From positions 1 to 64,000 of the forward strand of contig NZ_CP104174.1 of the NCBI RefSeq assembly GCF_025200925.1: a stretch of 64,000 bases of DNA, written 5' to 3'. Positions 54,766 to 64,000 of the stretch are shown here, one piece after another. The notes under the pieces were generated by a model. It was given only the letters and a program-made list of their open reading frames with translations. It did not search any database and was not told the DNA's origin. The stretch's first letter is position 1. Each line of letters opens with the position of its first letter. Source of the stretch: Bradyrhizobium sp. CB1015 (lineage in GTDB: Bacteria > Pseudomonadota > Alphaproteobacteria > Rhizobiales > Xanthobacteraceae). The position numbers and the translations under genes were made by a program.

Positions 54766-57014
54766 ATGACCAACCTTCGTTTCGTGCTGCTTGCGACGAC
54801 GGCTCTGACCGCGATGCAATTGGCCAACACCGCATCGCATGCGCAAGACACCGCACCGCTCGTGGTCGCGCAGGCCCAGCCGCAAGAGACGGGCCCTGAC
54901 GGAAAACCGAAGCAGCCGCCGAAGGGACCGCCGGGAGCCGCGCCGCCTGCAGCGCCCGCGCGCCCCGCGGCTCCGCCGCCCGCGGCAGCACCGCCCCACC
55001 CGCCTGCAGCTCCTCCGCCGGCAGCCGCTCCGCCGCGCCCGGCAGCCCCGCCTCCGCCTCCCCCTGCGGCCCGTCCGGCGCCTCCGCCGCCCCCGCCGCC
55101 GCCTGCGGCTCCGAAGCAGCCTTCGCCGCCACCGGCAGCTGCCCCGCAGCAGCACGCGCCGACACCGCCGCCTCCGGCGCCCCCTGCTGCGCGCCCAGCT
55201 CCCACGCCGCCGGCACCGCCGCCTGCCGCACGCCCGACTCCCCCGCCGCCAGCACCGCCTCCCGCGGCGGCGCCGCAGCAGCACGCCCCCACCCCGCCGC
55301 CGGCGGCTCGCCCGACCCCGTCCCCTCCGCCGCCTCCGGCAGCGGCTCCGCCGGCCCGGCCGACCCCTGCGCCTGCACCGACGGCAACACCGCCCGCTCC
55401 GACGGCTACACCCACGGCCCGCCCCGGCGCGACGGCGCCGACCGCAACACCGCCTGCGCCGACAGCTGCGCCCACGGCCCGACCGGGCGCGCCTGCGCCG
55501 GCAGCTACGCCGGCTCCGACGGCGACACCCACACGGACGACGACACCCGCGCCGACCGCAACGCCGGCTCCGGGCGGCACACCCGGCGTCCCGCCGGCTG
55601 GACGCCCCGGTACACCGCCGCCCGGGCGCCCCGGCGCGCCGCCACCCCGGCTGGATCCCCGACCCCTGGCGCCACGCCCGCTCCAACGGCGACGCCCGCA
55701 CCGGGCAGCACATCCCCGCCGCCGGCCGGACGTCCGGGGGCGGCAACGCCCGCGCCCGGCGCAACCCCGGCCCCGACGGCGACGCCAGCCCCCGGACAGC
55801 AGGGTGGAACGCCTCCCGCCGGCGCGCCCGCTGCCGGGACTCCGGCTGCGCCGCCCCAGGCCGGTAGCCTGCCGCCCCGGCCAGCAGCTCCGGCCGGTGC
55901 CGCCGCGCCCACGGTCGTCCCCGGCACGCCCGCCGCAGCGCCACCGCCGAACAGGGCGCAATACGCGCCGCCGACGGTCGCGCCGGCGTTCCGCGCCGCG
56001 CCGACGGTCGCAGCGCCCTTGCCGCCGCCGCCGCGTCCGCAACAGCGTGACCTGACGCCGCTCGCGATCGGTGCCGGCGTGGTGGCCGGCGCCGTGATCG
56101 GCGCCACCATCGCCGATCTCCATAACCAGCGACGCGAGGTCGTCGAAGGCGGCCGCACCGTCTACACCGAGCCGGACCGCATCATCATCCGCGATCCGGG
56201 CGGGCAGGCCTATGTCCGCGGCAACGATCTCTATCGCTTCCGCTACGGCGCCCGCGACATCCGCACCGACACCGTCGGCGGCGAGACCCGCACCGTCGTG
56301 ATCCGTCCCGATGGCAGCGAGATCATCACTGTGGTCGGGCCGGACGGCTCGCTGCTGCGTCGTATCCGCAGAGACCCGCGCGGACGCGAGATCGTGATCA
56401 TCGACAACACCTACCGCGATCCGCGGGCGGTCGGCGGCTTCTACGTCGACGTGCCGCCGCCGGTGGTCAGCATTCCCTACGATCGCTACATCGTCGACGC
56501 CCAGGAGGCGCCGCCGGAGGTGATCTACGAAACGATGCGGGCTCCGCCGGTGCAGCGGATCGATCGGCGCTACTCGCTCGAGGAGATCCGCTACAGCCCG
56601 AATGTTCGCATGCAGATGCCGAGCATCGACGTCAACACGATCAACTTCGAGACCGGATCGTGGACCATTCCGCCGGATCAGGCGGCGCGGCTTCAAGTGA
56701 TCGCCGACGGCATCAACCAGGCGCTCCAGGCCAATCCGCAGGAGGTGTTCCTGATCGAGGGCCACACCGATGCGGTCGGCAACGAGGTCGACAATCTGTC
56801 GCTGTCAGACCGCCGCGCGCAGGCCGCAGCCGAATTGCTGACGCAGCAATTCGGTGTGCCCGCGGAGAACCTGACGTCGCAGGGCTATGGCGAGCAGTAT
56901 CTGAAGGAGCAGACGCAAGGCCCGAGCCTGATCAACCGGCGCGTCACCGTCCGCCGCATCACGCCGTTGCTCAATGGCGGCCAGGCCAATGCGGCGCCTC
57001 CGCCGCGCCAGTAA
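54766..57014 (+). pseudogene. OmpA family protein with long Pro-rich region, frameshifted
   Basis: Outer-membrane or peptidoglycan-linked protein. The first frame has a signal peptide (MTNLRFVLLATTALTAMQLA, cleavage after ASHAQ) and a Pro/Ala-rich region of about 250 residues. At about 55625-55645 sense moves to the next frame, which continues the Pro/Ala pattern and then gives LTPLAIGAGVVAGAVIGATIADLHNQ, a Tyr/Asp-rich strand region, and a C-terminal OmpA domain (INFETGSWTIP, EGHTDAVGNEVDNLSLSDRRA, INRRVTVRRI). Total length of 2249 bases plus one makes 749 codons, so one base is missing. It may be a true inactivation, phase variation in GC-rich repeat, or an assembly error. Confidence 0.82.
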
Positions 57015-57029
57015 GACCTCCGCAAGAAG

Positions 57030-57058
57030 ACAATGGCCGGGAGCAATCCCGGCCATTT
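57030..57058 (+). terminator. Rho-independent terminator after the OmpA-family gene
   Basis: Perfect 11-bp stem AATGGCCGGGA (57030-57040) with TCCCGGCCATT (57045-57055), GCAA loop, then TTT. It is 16 bases after the stop and resembles the terminator at 34991. Confidence 0.85.
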
Positions 57059-57064
57059 TTCTTA

Positions 57065-58021
57065 TCACGCCGTCATTGCTTCCGACGGCAGACATGCCTC
57101 ACAAACCGCGGCAACATGCCGGTGATCAGTGCCGCAACAGCCGCCGAGAATGCGCATGCCGGGAAATGCGCGCCTGAGCAACCGGTAGCGGCGGCCGAGA
57201 TCTGCGGGATCACCACTGTCTAGCGCCTCCGATTGGTCGAGCTCGGCGTGGCTCTTGACCGATGCGTTGGCTCTGATGCCGTGGATGCGCTGAACCCACG
57301 CCTCGCCTGTGGCGAGTGCACTCTCGAAGTGAGTTGGGTGCGCGCAATTGATCAGGAAGTATTCGCAAGCCCGTTCAGTTGCGTCGTCTACCGCCTCGAT
57401 CGCCTCGCGCAGCGACTCTCCCCGGACGAGGCGACCATCGGTTTCGACCGTGAAAGAGATCGCGACCGGAATGTCCTGCCTTTTGGCTGCACGGACCACG
57501 CCCACGGCTTCGTTGATGCTGTTCAGCGTGAATGCAGTCACCATGTCGGCGCCTGCCTCGGCGAAGGCCGTGATCTGGCCAGAGTGGTAGGCTTCCGCCT
57601 CCGCCGCGTCCATGTTGCCGGCCTTGTAGCCGTCGCCTTGCGGACCGATCGCGCCGTTGATGACGCAAGGCGTGGTGGGGGACTCCCAAGCGCCGCGCAA
57701 TTCGTCGAGGAAGCGGATGGCCCGCATGTTGATGGCCTCGAGCCTGGCCGCATCATAGCCGAGCTTGGCGCCCCAATCAGGGTTGGCGCGCCAGGTCGGA
57801 CTGTCGAGGACAAAGCCGAGCCCATGCTGCTGCGCGACACGCAGGTAGGCTTCGTAGTACTGCCTCAAATGCGCGCGGCCATCCGCGCTGTCGAGCAGCA
57901 CGAATGCCGCGAAGTGGGGCAGCTCCAGCCCGTGGTGAAAGATAAGGGTTGTTTCCATGCCGCCGTCGGTCAGGAAAATACCGCCGCCGCGCTGCGGCAG
58001 ACCATGTCTGTATCTGGCCAT
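57065..58021 (-). CDS. Homocysteine S-methyltransferase family protein
   Basis: Methyl transfer to a thiol such as homocysteine, zinc dependent. The 318-residue TIM-barrel protein has FLTDGGMETTLIFHHGLELP, the conserved zinc ligands C226 (FLINCAHP) and C295/C296 (GGCCGTDHRH), and DSPTWRANPDW. The closest types use S-methylmethionine or betaine as methyl donor. The open frame reaches 58105, but the Met at 58021 has GGAG seven bases before it and is preferred. It is divergent from a TetR regulator gene. Confidence 0.88.
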   Translation of the reverse strand: MARYRHGLPQRGGGIFLTDGGMETTLIFHHGLELPHFAAFVLLDSADGRAHLRQYYEAYLRVAQQHGLGFVLDSPTWRANPDWGAKLGYDAARLEAINMRAIRFLDELRGAWESPTTPCVINGAIGPQGDGYKAGNMDAAEAEAYHSGQITAFAEAGADMVTAFTLNSINEAVGVVRAAKRQDIPVAISFTVETDGRLVRGESLREAIEAVDDATERACEYFLINCAHPTHFESALATGEAWVQRIHGIRANASVKSHAELDQSEALDSGDPADLGRRYRLLRRAFPGMRILGGCCGTDHRHVAAVCEACLPSEAMTA

Positions 58022-58164
58022 TGATCGCTCCATCATTTGGACGGGCTCGCTCTCTTCACTCGGTCGCGCCATGCCCGTGTTCGGTCGCGGCATTTGGTGC
58101 CGCATAATGTCGCGTCGCTCTAGAAGGCGCGTGGTGCGGCTGAACTTCCACCCGCAAGCGGAGA

Positions 58165-58179
58165 CAAATCAAAGATTTG
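58165..58179. promoter_or_regulatory. Palindrome in the divergent region
   Basis: CAAATC-AAA-GATTTG, a perfect 6-bp inverted repeat with a 3-base spacer, midway between the methyltransferase and tetR starts. Possible regulator site. Confidence 0.35.
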
Positions 58180-58224
58180 CACGAGTTACTCGGAGGGGTC
58201 CTTGGCCCCAAGGGCCAATTTCCA

Positions 58225-58235
58225 TACCGTCGGTA
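58225..58235. promoter_or_regulatory. Possible TetR operator
   Basis: TACCG-T-CGGTA, a perfect short palindrome 18 bases before the tetR start. TetR-family repressors often bind such sites to control themselves. Confidence 0.4.
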
Positions 58236-58252
58236 CAGTTCTGGAGACATCG

Positions 58253-58873
58253 ATGGGAAAGGGCGAAGCGACGCGCGAGCGCATTCTCGAGATCGCGGAA
58301 GCGGCGGTGCTCGCAAAGGGCTTCGGCGCCACCTCGATCGAGGAGGTCATTGCCGAGGCCGGACTGACCAAGAGCGGCTTCTTCTATCACTTCAGGGACA
58401 AGAACGCGCTCGCACGGGAGATGCTGCGCCGCTACGTGGATACGAATGACCGCCTGTTCGACGAGATCTTCAGGCGCGGACGTGAGCTCTCCGACGACCC
58501 GCTGCAGTCGTTCCTGATCTCGCTGAAACTACTCGCCGAAGTCATGGCCGATCTGCCGAACGGCCATCCCGGCTGCCTGATCGCCAGCATCTGCTATCAG
58601 GAGCGCCTGTTCGACCGCGATGTTCGCGATCTGACTGCGCAATCGGTCCGGAGCTGGAATGCGCACTTCCGCGAGATTCTCGACGGCATCGCCGCGGTCT
58701 ATCCGCCCCGCGAGCCGATCGACCTCGACGATCTCGCGGAGATGATCTCGTGCGTGGTCGACGGCGCAATCATCATGTCGAAGACGCTCAACGACCCGAA
58801 GCGGCTGGAGCGGCAAATCATGCTCTTCCGCAGCTGCGTGAAGCTGGTCTTCACGCCGCCTCACTCGACCTGA
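58253..58873 (+). CDS. TetR/AcrR family transcriptional regulator
   Basis: A 206-residue regulator. The N-terminal HTH (about 5-55) reads TRERILEIAEAAVLAKGFGATSIEEVIAEAGLTKSGFFYHFRDKNALAREMLRRY. The C-terminal ligand domain contains NGHPGCLIASICYQERLFDRDVRDL, a pattern seen in a large rhizobial TetR subgroup. The ATG at 58253 follows GGAG and is preferred over the longer frame from 58202. Palindromes at 58165 and 58225 lie in the divergent promoter region, so it may control itself and the methyltransferase gene. Confidence 0.92.
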   Translation: MGKGEATRERILEIAEAAVLAKGFGATSIEEVIAEAGLTKSGFFYHFRDKNALAREMLRRYVDTNDRLFDEIFRRGRELSDDPLQSFLISLKLLAEVMADLPNGHPGCLIASICYQERLFDRDVRDLTAQSVRSWNAHFREILDGIAAVYPPREPIDLDDLAEMISCVVDGAIIMSKTLNDPKRLERQIMLFRSCVKLVFTPPHST

Positions 58874-58966
58874 ATTCATAGAACGTGAGCGAACCAGGGC
58901 GGTCCGCCCTGCCGCGCTCGCCTGCGGCAGGAATGCAATTGTGCCCAGGTTGGCAGTTGCCCGCCA

Positions 58967-60724
58967 TCATTGTCGCGCAGCCAATCCCAACGCATCGGCC
59001 ATGACACGGAATACTTCGGTATTGTCCATCGAGCCGTACACGCGCTCGCTCCCCGGTCCGGTCGCGGTCAGGATGACGTCCTCGCCCGAATGCACGCTGG
59101 CGCCGACCAGCGACGACAGATTGCCGGGGCGCAGCACCGCGCCCGGGACCTCCTTGTATTTGTCGTTGGCCTTGAAGGTGCCGTCGTCACCGGCCTTGAC
59201 GGTCGGCTCGTTGGGATTGTCGAGCTTCGGACGGAACGTCTCGTAATGATCGGGCAGGCTCGCCGAGAAGATGGCAAGCCGCCGGCTGACGTCGATGCGT
59301 GACGGATAACCTTCCGCATCCGGCGCGGGATAGTTGGGAAATCCGGCTTGATCGTAGACCCCGACGCGCTCGCGCAAGGGCACGTTGGGCGTCGTGCCCA
59401 TGTCGTCATTCACCGTGCCGACGAGGCTGTTGGGATGATTGTGATCGGCCAGCACCAGGATCAGGGTGTCGTCGCCGCGTGCGCGCGCCCATTCGCGCGT
59501 CTGACGCACCGCGTTGTCGAGCATGATCGTGTCGTAGACGGCGCGCTCCATGTCGAGCAGATGCGCGTATTTGTCGATCATTCCGGATTCGACCATCAAG
59601 AAGAAGCCGGCTTCGTTCTTCGCGAGGATTTTCAGCGCCGCCTGCACCTGCTCGGTCAGATCAGGCTGCTCGGGAAATTTCTTGACGCCGCCGCCCTTGA
59701 GGAATTTGCGGTCCAGTGCGCCGTCCATGTTGCCGGTGGCGAACAGGCCGAGCAGCCTGCTCGTCTCCTGTCTTGCGGCAGACGCGCTGAGCTCGCCCGC
59801 CGTGGTCGCCACCTGATAGCCGGCATCGCGAAACTTCGCCATGTAATCGGTCTCGTCCTTGCGCTTGGAGCCGGCAGCCGACTTCGGCAGAAAATTCGCG
59901 CTGCCGCCGCCCATCATCACATCCGGCTTTGCCGCGAAGAACTGCTCGACGATGTCGTCATAGGCGGCGCGCCGGCGGGTGTGCGCGACCATCGCCGCCG
60001 GCGTCGCGTCTTCGATCTCGGTATTGGTGACGACACCGATCGCCATGCCGAGCTGCCTCTTGGCAAGGCTGCTGATGGTTTCGACCTTGGGATCGTCGAG
60101 CGGGCTTGCGGTGCGGTCGGCATAGACGCCGAGGGCATTGACGGCGCTCTTGTGCCCGGTCGCATAGGCGCTCGCCGAGTTCGCGGAATCCGTGATGATC
60201 GAGTCCGAGCCGGCGGTTGCCACCAGCGCCATATGCGGCATGTCGTCGATGGCGAGCTTGCCGCGGCTCTTGCCTTCCGAAATGCCCTTGGACAGGATTC
60301 GCGCTGCGACCCGATGCGCCGGCGACATGCCGTCACCGATGAACAGGATGACGTTCTTCGCCTTGCGCGCGCCGGTGTCGTAAACCGTCCATGTGACGCT
60401 GCGCTGGCGCGTGCCGTCGGTCACGTCCACCACAATGCTGCCGGGCTTGGTCAGCGTGACGTCGCGCAGGACCAAGGCCGACTGCTCCTTGCCGTCCTCG
60501 CGCTCGATGAAGCTCCCGGAACGGCCGAACGCGGCCGCATAATCCGCGCCGTTCACCATCACCTTCAACTTGGCGGGATCGACCAGCCCGGGAAGCTCGA
60601 CCTTGAAGTCGAACTTGGCTCCCGCGAGGATCTCGGCACGATCGATCGGATAGATCGTCTGCGCCGACGATGATGATGCCCAACAGAGAACGATGAGAGA
60701 GGCGAGTGCCGATCCCCTGACCAT
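58967..60724 (-). CDS. Alkaline phosphatase (PhoA family), secreted
   Basis: Periplasmic metal-dependent phosphomonoesterase. The 585-residue protein has a signal peptide (cleavage near ASSSSAQ, about 21), then an N-terminal extension of about 95 residues (beta-rich, DPAKLKVMVNGADYAAAFG), and the PhoA core with FIGDGMSPAH (D131), the nucleophile S180 in TDSANSASAYATGHKS, and metal-binding LADHNHPNSLVGT and VHSGEDV. It is longer than E. coli PhoA because of the extension. A phosphate-regulated promoter was not identified. It is convergent with the tetR gene. Confidence 0.92.
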   Translation of the reverse strand: MVRGSALASLIVLCWASSSSAQTIYPIDRAEILAGAKFDFKVELPGLVDPAKLKVMVNGADYAAAFGRSGSFIEREDGKEQSALVLRDVTLTKPGSIVVDVTDGTRQRSVTWTVYDTGARKAKNVILFIGDGMSPAHRVAARILSKGISEGKSRGKLAIDDMPHMALVATAGSDSIITDSANSASAYATGHKSAVNALGVYADRTASPLDDPKVETISSLAKRQLGMAIGVVTNTEIEDATPAAMVAHTRRRAAYDDIVEQFFAAKPDVMMGGGSANFLPKSAAGSKRKDETDYMAKFRDAGYQVATTAGELSASAARQETSRLLGLFATGNMDGALDRKFLKGGGVKKFPEQPDLTEQVQAALKILAKNEAGFFLMVESGMIDKYAHLLDMERAVYDTIMLDNAVRQTREWARARGDDTLILVLADHNHPNSLVGTVNDDMGTTPNVPLRERVGVYDQAGFPNYPAPDAEGYPSRIDVSRRLAIFSASLPDHYETFRPKLDNPNEPTVKAGDDGTFKANDKYKEVPGAVLRPGNLSSLVGASVHSGEDVILTATGPGSERVYGSMDNTEVFRVMADALGLAARQ

Positions 60725-60798
60725 GTGCGATGCTCCGCAATCCCGTTTCCAACAGAAGTGGAAGCGTAGCGGTCGAGAATGACAGCGTCATTAAGCTC

Positions 60799-60883
60799 GT
60801 AGCCCGGATGGAGCGAAGCGCAATCCGGGAATCCATCGGCCTGGCAGCGGCCCCGGATTTCGCTTTCGCTCCATCCGGGCTAC
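60799..60883. repeat. 85-bp REP-like palindrome, copy 5
   Basis: GTAGCCCGGATGGAGCGAAG...CAATCCGGG and CCCCGGATTTCGCTTTCGCT...GGGCTAC, between argG (end) and the phosphatase gene (start), both minus strand. Confidence 0.85.
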
Positions 60884-60891
60884 GGAAAGCC

Positions 60892-62247
<1,356 letters not shown>

Positions 62248-62320
62248 TCAAGCTGATGTGACGAGTGGGTTCGACCGCGCGAATATCAAATTTCGCGGGG
62301 CTCGGCACCCCTTTAATGGC

Positions 62321-63097
62321 TCAAACCGAGGGCTCGGGGCCGGTCTTGCGGCCGAACAGGCGCTGGCGGAGCCGGTAAGCGGGCATGTTCAGCCGGGTCA
62401 GGGCGGCATCGACCGCCTCGTCCGAGAACCGCGTCCGCGGCCAGCGGTAGATCAGCGCGTAGGCGAACCAGATCACGACGAAGGTGACGAGGCCGGCGAT
62501 GGACACGTCGGTGAAGAAGTGGCCGCCGAAGGCCATGCGCAGCCCGCTGGTCACGGCGCCGAACACCACGGCGGCAGCATAAGCGAGCGGCCGCCACGCC
62601 GGCGGCGCCAGCGCGGCCGGCGCCAGCGTCCAGAATGCCGTCGCCCCTTCGCCGGAGAAGAACGAGCAATTGCGCCCGCAGCCGCCGCGCGGATCCCACC
62701 ACGGCACGAATTGCTGATCGCCGGCAAACTCGGTCACCACCACCGGACGCGGACGGCCCCAATAATTCTTGAACGTCAGGTTGGTCAAAATGCCGGCCGA
62801 CATGGTCATCGTCACCAGCAGGAAGATGACCGTACGCCCCGGCACCATCAGCGGCCGGTCGGGCCGGATCATCTTGACCACGAGCGCGACGATCGAGGGA
62901 AGGGCAAAGGCCCAGGCGATCCACATCGCCGCATCGCGCGCAAAGCCGGCCCACAAGTTCAGCTTGAGCGGAAACGTCTTGGTCGCGGGATCGAAGAACA
63001 GCGAAGCGAGCTTGAGGTCGAGCTCGGGATAGAGGCCGAAGACGACGCCGATCACGAGCCACAGCGCCAGGGCGATGAAGAGTCCAGTCCGGTTCAT
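62321..63097 (-). CDS. PAP2 family phosphatase
   Basis: A 258-residue integral membrane phosphatase with about six membrane helices. The three-part PAP2 signature is present with changes: FKNYWGRPRP (motif 1), NCSFFSGEGATAFW in place of the usual PSGH (motif 2), and SGLRMAFGGHFFTDV (motif 3, catalytic His). It probably removes a phosphate from a lipid such as undecaprenyl pyrophosphate or lipid A on the periplasmic face. The Glu in place of the motif 2 His is unusual compared with the consensus but is seen in a subgroup. Start Met at 63097. Confidence 0.87.
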   Translation of the reverse strand: MNRTGLFIALALWLVIGVVFGLYPELDLKLASLFFDPATKTFPLKLNLWAGFARDAAMWIAWAFALPSIVALVVKMIRPDRPLMVPGRTVIFLLVTMTMSAGILTNLTFKNYWGRPRPVVVTEFAGDQQFVPWWDPRGGCGRNCSFFSGEGATAFWTLAPAALAPPAWRPLAYAAAVVFGAVTSGLRMAFGGHFFTDVSIAGLVTFVVIWFAYALIYRWPRTRFSDEAVDAALTRLNMPAYRLRQRLFGRKTGPEPSV

Positions 63098-63150
63098 GGC
63101 GCGCGGTTTAGCGGAGTGGGAAGAGGATGGAAACCCCGCAGAAAGTGCCC

Positions 63151-63334
63151 ATCCTCCCCTGGAGGGGAAGATCGATCGCGCGAAGCGCGAGCGAGGTGGG
63201 GTGACGCCACACAAATGGTCTCTCGTTCGTCTCTAAACTCCAGTCCTGGACACCGCCATCGAGGATAGTCTGTCACCCCACCCCGGATCGCATCGATGAT
63301 GCGATCCGACCCTCCCCCTCCAGGGGAGGGTAAG
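63151..63334. repeat. Palindromic repeat, CCTCCCCTGGAGG family
   Basis: ATCCTCCCCTGGAGGGGAAG...GAGGTGGGGTGACG is mirrored by GTCACCCCACCCCGGATCGC...GACCCTCCCCCTCCAGGGGA. Relatives at 26783-26996 and 31601-31764. Confidence 0.75.
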
Positions 63335-63338
63335 AAAC

Positions 63339-63833
63339 TCACCGCGCATCCGGCCTTGAATTCGATGGCAGCGGCGGCGGTGGTTTCCGTGGGGGCGGCG
63401 GGATGCGCCAGGCGCCGGCGTTGCGGCCGGCGATCAGCCAGTAGACCACGCCGGCAACGATGCCCGCGCCGGTCATGATTTCCAGGTGACGCCGTACGAT
63501 ACCCTCGAACTGTAACGTGTCGGAATGGAACGGAACGAGGCCGAGATAGCAGGCGAGCCCGACCAGGCCGCCGCCGACGGCGTAGGCGAGCGCGCTGCGG
63601 ATGTAGAGCGCTTCGGTGATCGCGACGATCACCGCCGCCGGCACCAGGGCAAAACCCGAGACGAAGATGAAGCCGAAGCCAAGCAGGATGTCGATCGTGC
63701 CCTGATCGACCGGACCGGCGCCGAGATCGGCGAATTCCGGAAACAGCAGCGCGACGACGATGATCATGCCGCCGACGACACAGGCGGCGAGAAAGCCGAC
63801 GAAGATGACGATCAGGCGGCCGATCAGGGACAT
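63339..63833 (-). CDS. Small integral membrane protein, unknown function
   Basis: A 164-residue protein with four predicted membrane helices (about 5-30, 50-70, 76-95 and 117-136). An ordinary polar loop with HSDTLQFEGIVRRHLEIM and a Pro-rich C-terminal tail (RIPPPPRKPPPPLPSNS) are the only distinctive features. I do not recognise a family. The open frame runs upstream into the palindrome at 63855, so the Met at 63833 (MSLIGRLIVIFVGFL) is chosen as the start. It may form a unit with the PAP2 gene downstream, separated by a repeat. Confidence 0.75.
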   Translation of the reverse strand: MSLIGRLIVIFVGFLAACVVGGMIIVVALLFPEFADLGAGPVDQGTIDILLGFGFIFVSGFALVPAAVIVAITEALYIRSALAYAVGGGLVGLACYLGLVPFHSDTLQFEGIVRRHLEIMTGAGIVAGVVYWLIAGRNAGAWRIPPPPRKPPPPLPSNSRPDAR

Positions 63834-63854
63834 GACGAAGAAGTCCCGATTATC

Positions 63855-63939
63855 GTCATTGCGAGCGAAGCGAAGCAATCCAGAAATGCATCCGCGGAGG
63901 CAGTCTGGATTGCTTTGTCGCTACGCTCCTCGCAATGAC
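63855..63939. repeat. Palindromic repeat, GTCATTGCGAG family, copy 2
   Basis: GTCATTGCGAGCGAAGCGAA...GCAATCCAGAAATGC mirrored by CAGTCTGGATTGC...CTCCTCGCAATGAC. Same family as 40839-40923. Confidence 0.85.
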
Positions 63940-64000
63940 TAGGATGCGAGAGCGCCGACATAGCAAAAGCTAATCCGTCATCGCCATGGCGCGCAGCGCC

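Noticed and set aside
54723..56765. 680-residue open frame on the minus strand opposite the OmpA-family gene, Gly-rich C-terminus
   Set aside because: It is the reverse reading of the Pro-rich region (Pro codons read as Gly/Ala); the plus strand has a signal peptide, an OmpA domain and a terminator.
63970..64000. Possible C-terminus of a minus-strand gene (…ALRAMAMTD then stop) at the window edge
   Set aside because: Only nine codons are visible, too few to support a gene.

Overview
The window looks like the dnaA end of a chromosome from Bradyrhizobium or a close relative (Nitrobacteraceae, Hyphomicrobiales). Base 1 is the first base of dnaA, followed by dnaN, recF and gyrB. Support comes from very high GC, strong GC bias at third codon positions, close resemblance of most proteins to Bradyrhizobium orthologues as I remember them, and intergenic gaps packed with several palindromic repeat families typical of such genomes. 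No database search was run.

Layout. 1-13570: replication genes dnaA, dnaN, recF and gyrB, interrupted by a frameshifted DUF559 gene and by three tandem paralogous exported-protein genes, then a small membrane protein and a MurA-type enolpyruvyl transferase. 13571-26440: MATE exporter plus DUF2867 protein, RlpA-like protein, FUSC-type membrane protein, MmgE/PrpD protein, serine hydrolase, membrane AraC regulator, pirin, purC, succinate-semialdehyde dehydrogenase and a small unknown protein. 26999-38346: adenosine kinase, murJ, trpS, universal stress protein, Nfu-type Fe-S protein, asd, two uncharacterised proteins, hexapeptide acetyltransferase, leuB and an MFS transporter. 38420-44448: periplasmic molybdopterin oxidoreductase with its cytochrome b, fasciclin protein, SDR oxidoreductase, malonyl-CoA synthetase (matB) and a TSUP transporter. 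44970-48510: complete succinate dehydrogenase operon sdhCDAB. 48695-57014: hybrid histidine kinase, SbmA/YddA-type ABC transporter, FkbM methyltransferase, VOC protein, proline-rich small protein and a frameshifted OmpA-family gene. 57065-63833: homocysteine S-methyltransferase family protein, TetR regulator, alkaline phosphatase, argG, PAP2 phosphatase and a small membrane protein.

Most of the window is core chromosome. No prophage, transposase, CRISPR array, tRNA or rRNA was seen. The least explained locus is the recF-gyrB interval. Its three paralogues share an N-terminal export signal, a repeated 'FY..EL..GW' module and a C-terminal PEGA-like domain. Each is preceded by the same promoter-like element, TTGAAC-17 bp-CGACT(A/T). 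Other notable points are a MurA homologue with Asp in place of the catalytic Cys, two single-base frameshifts (DUF559 and the Pro-rich OmpA protein), five copies of an 85-bp REP-like palindrome, and a palindrome between sdhA and sdhB.
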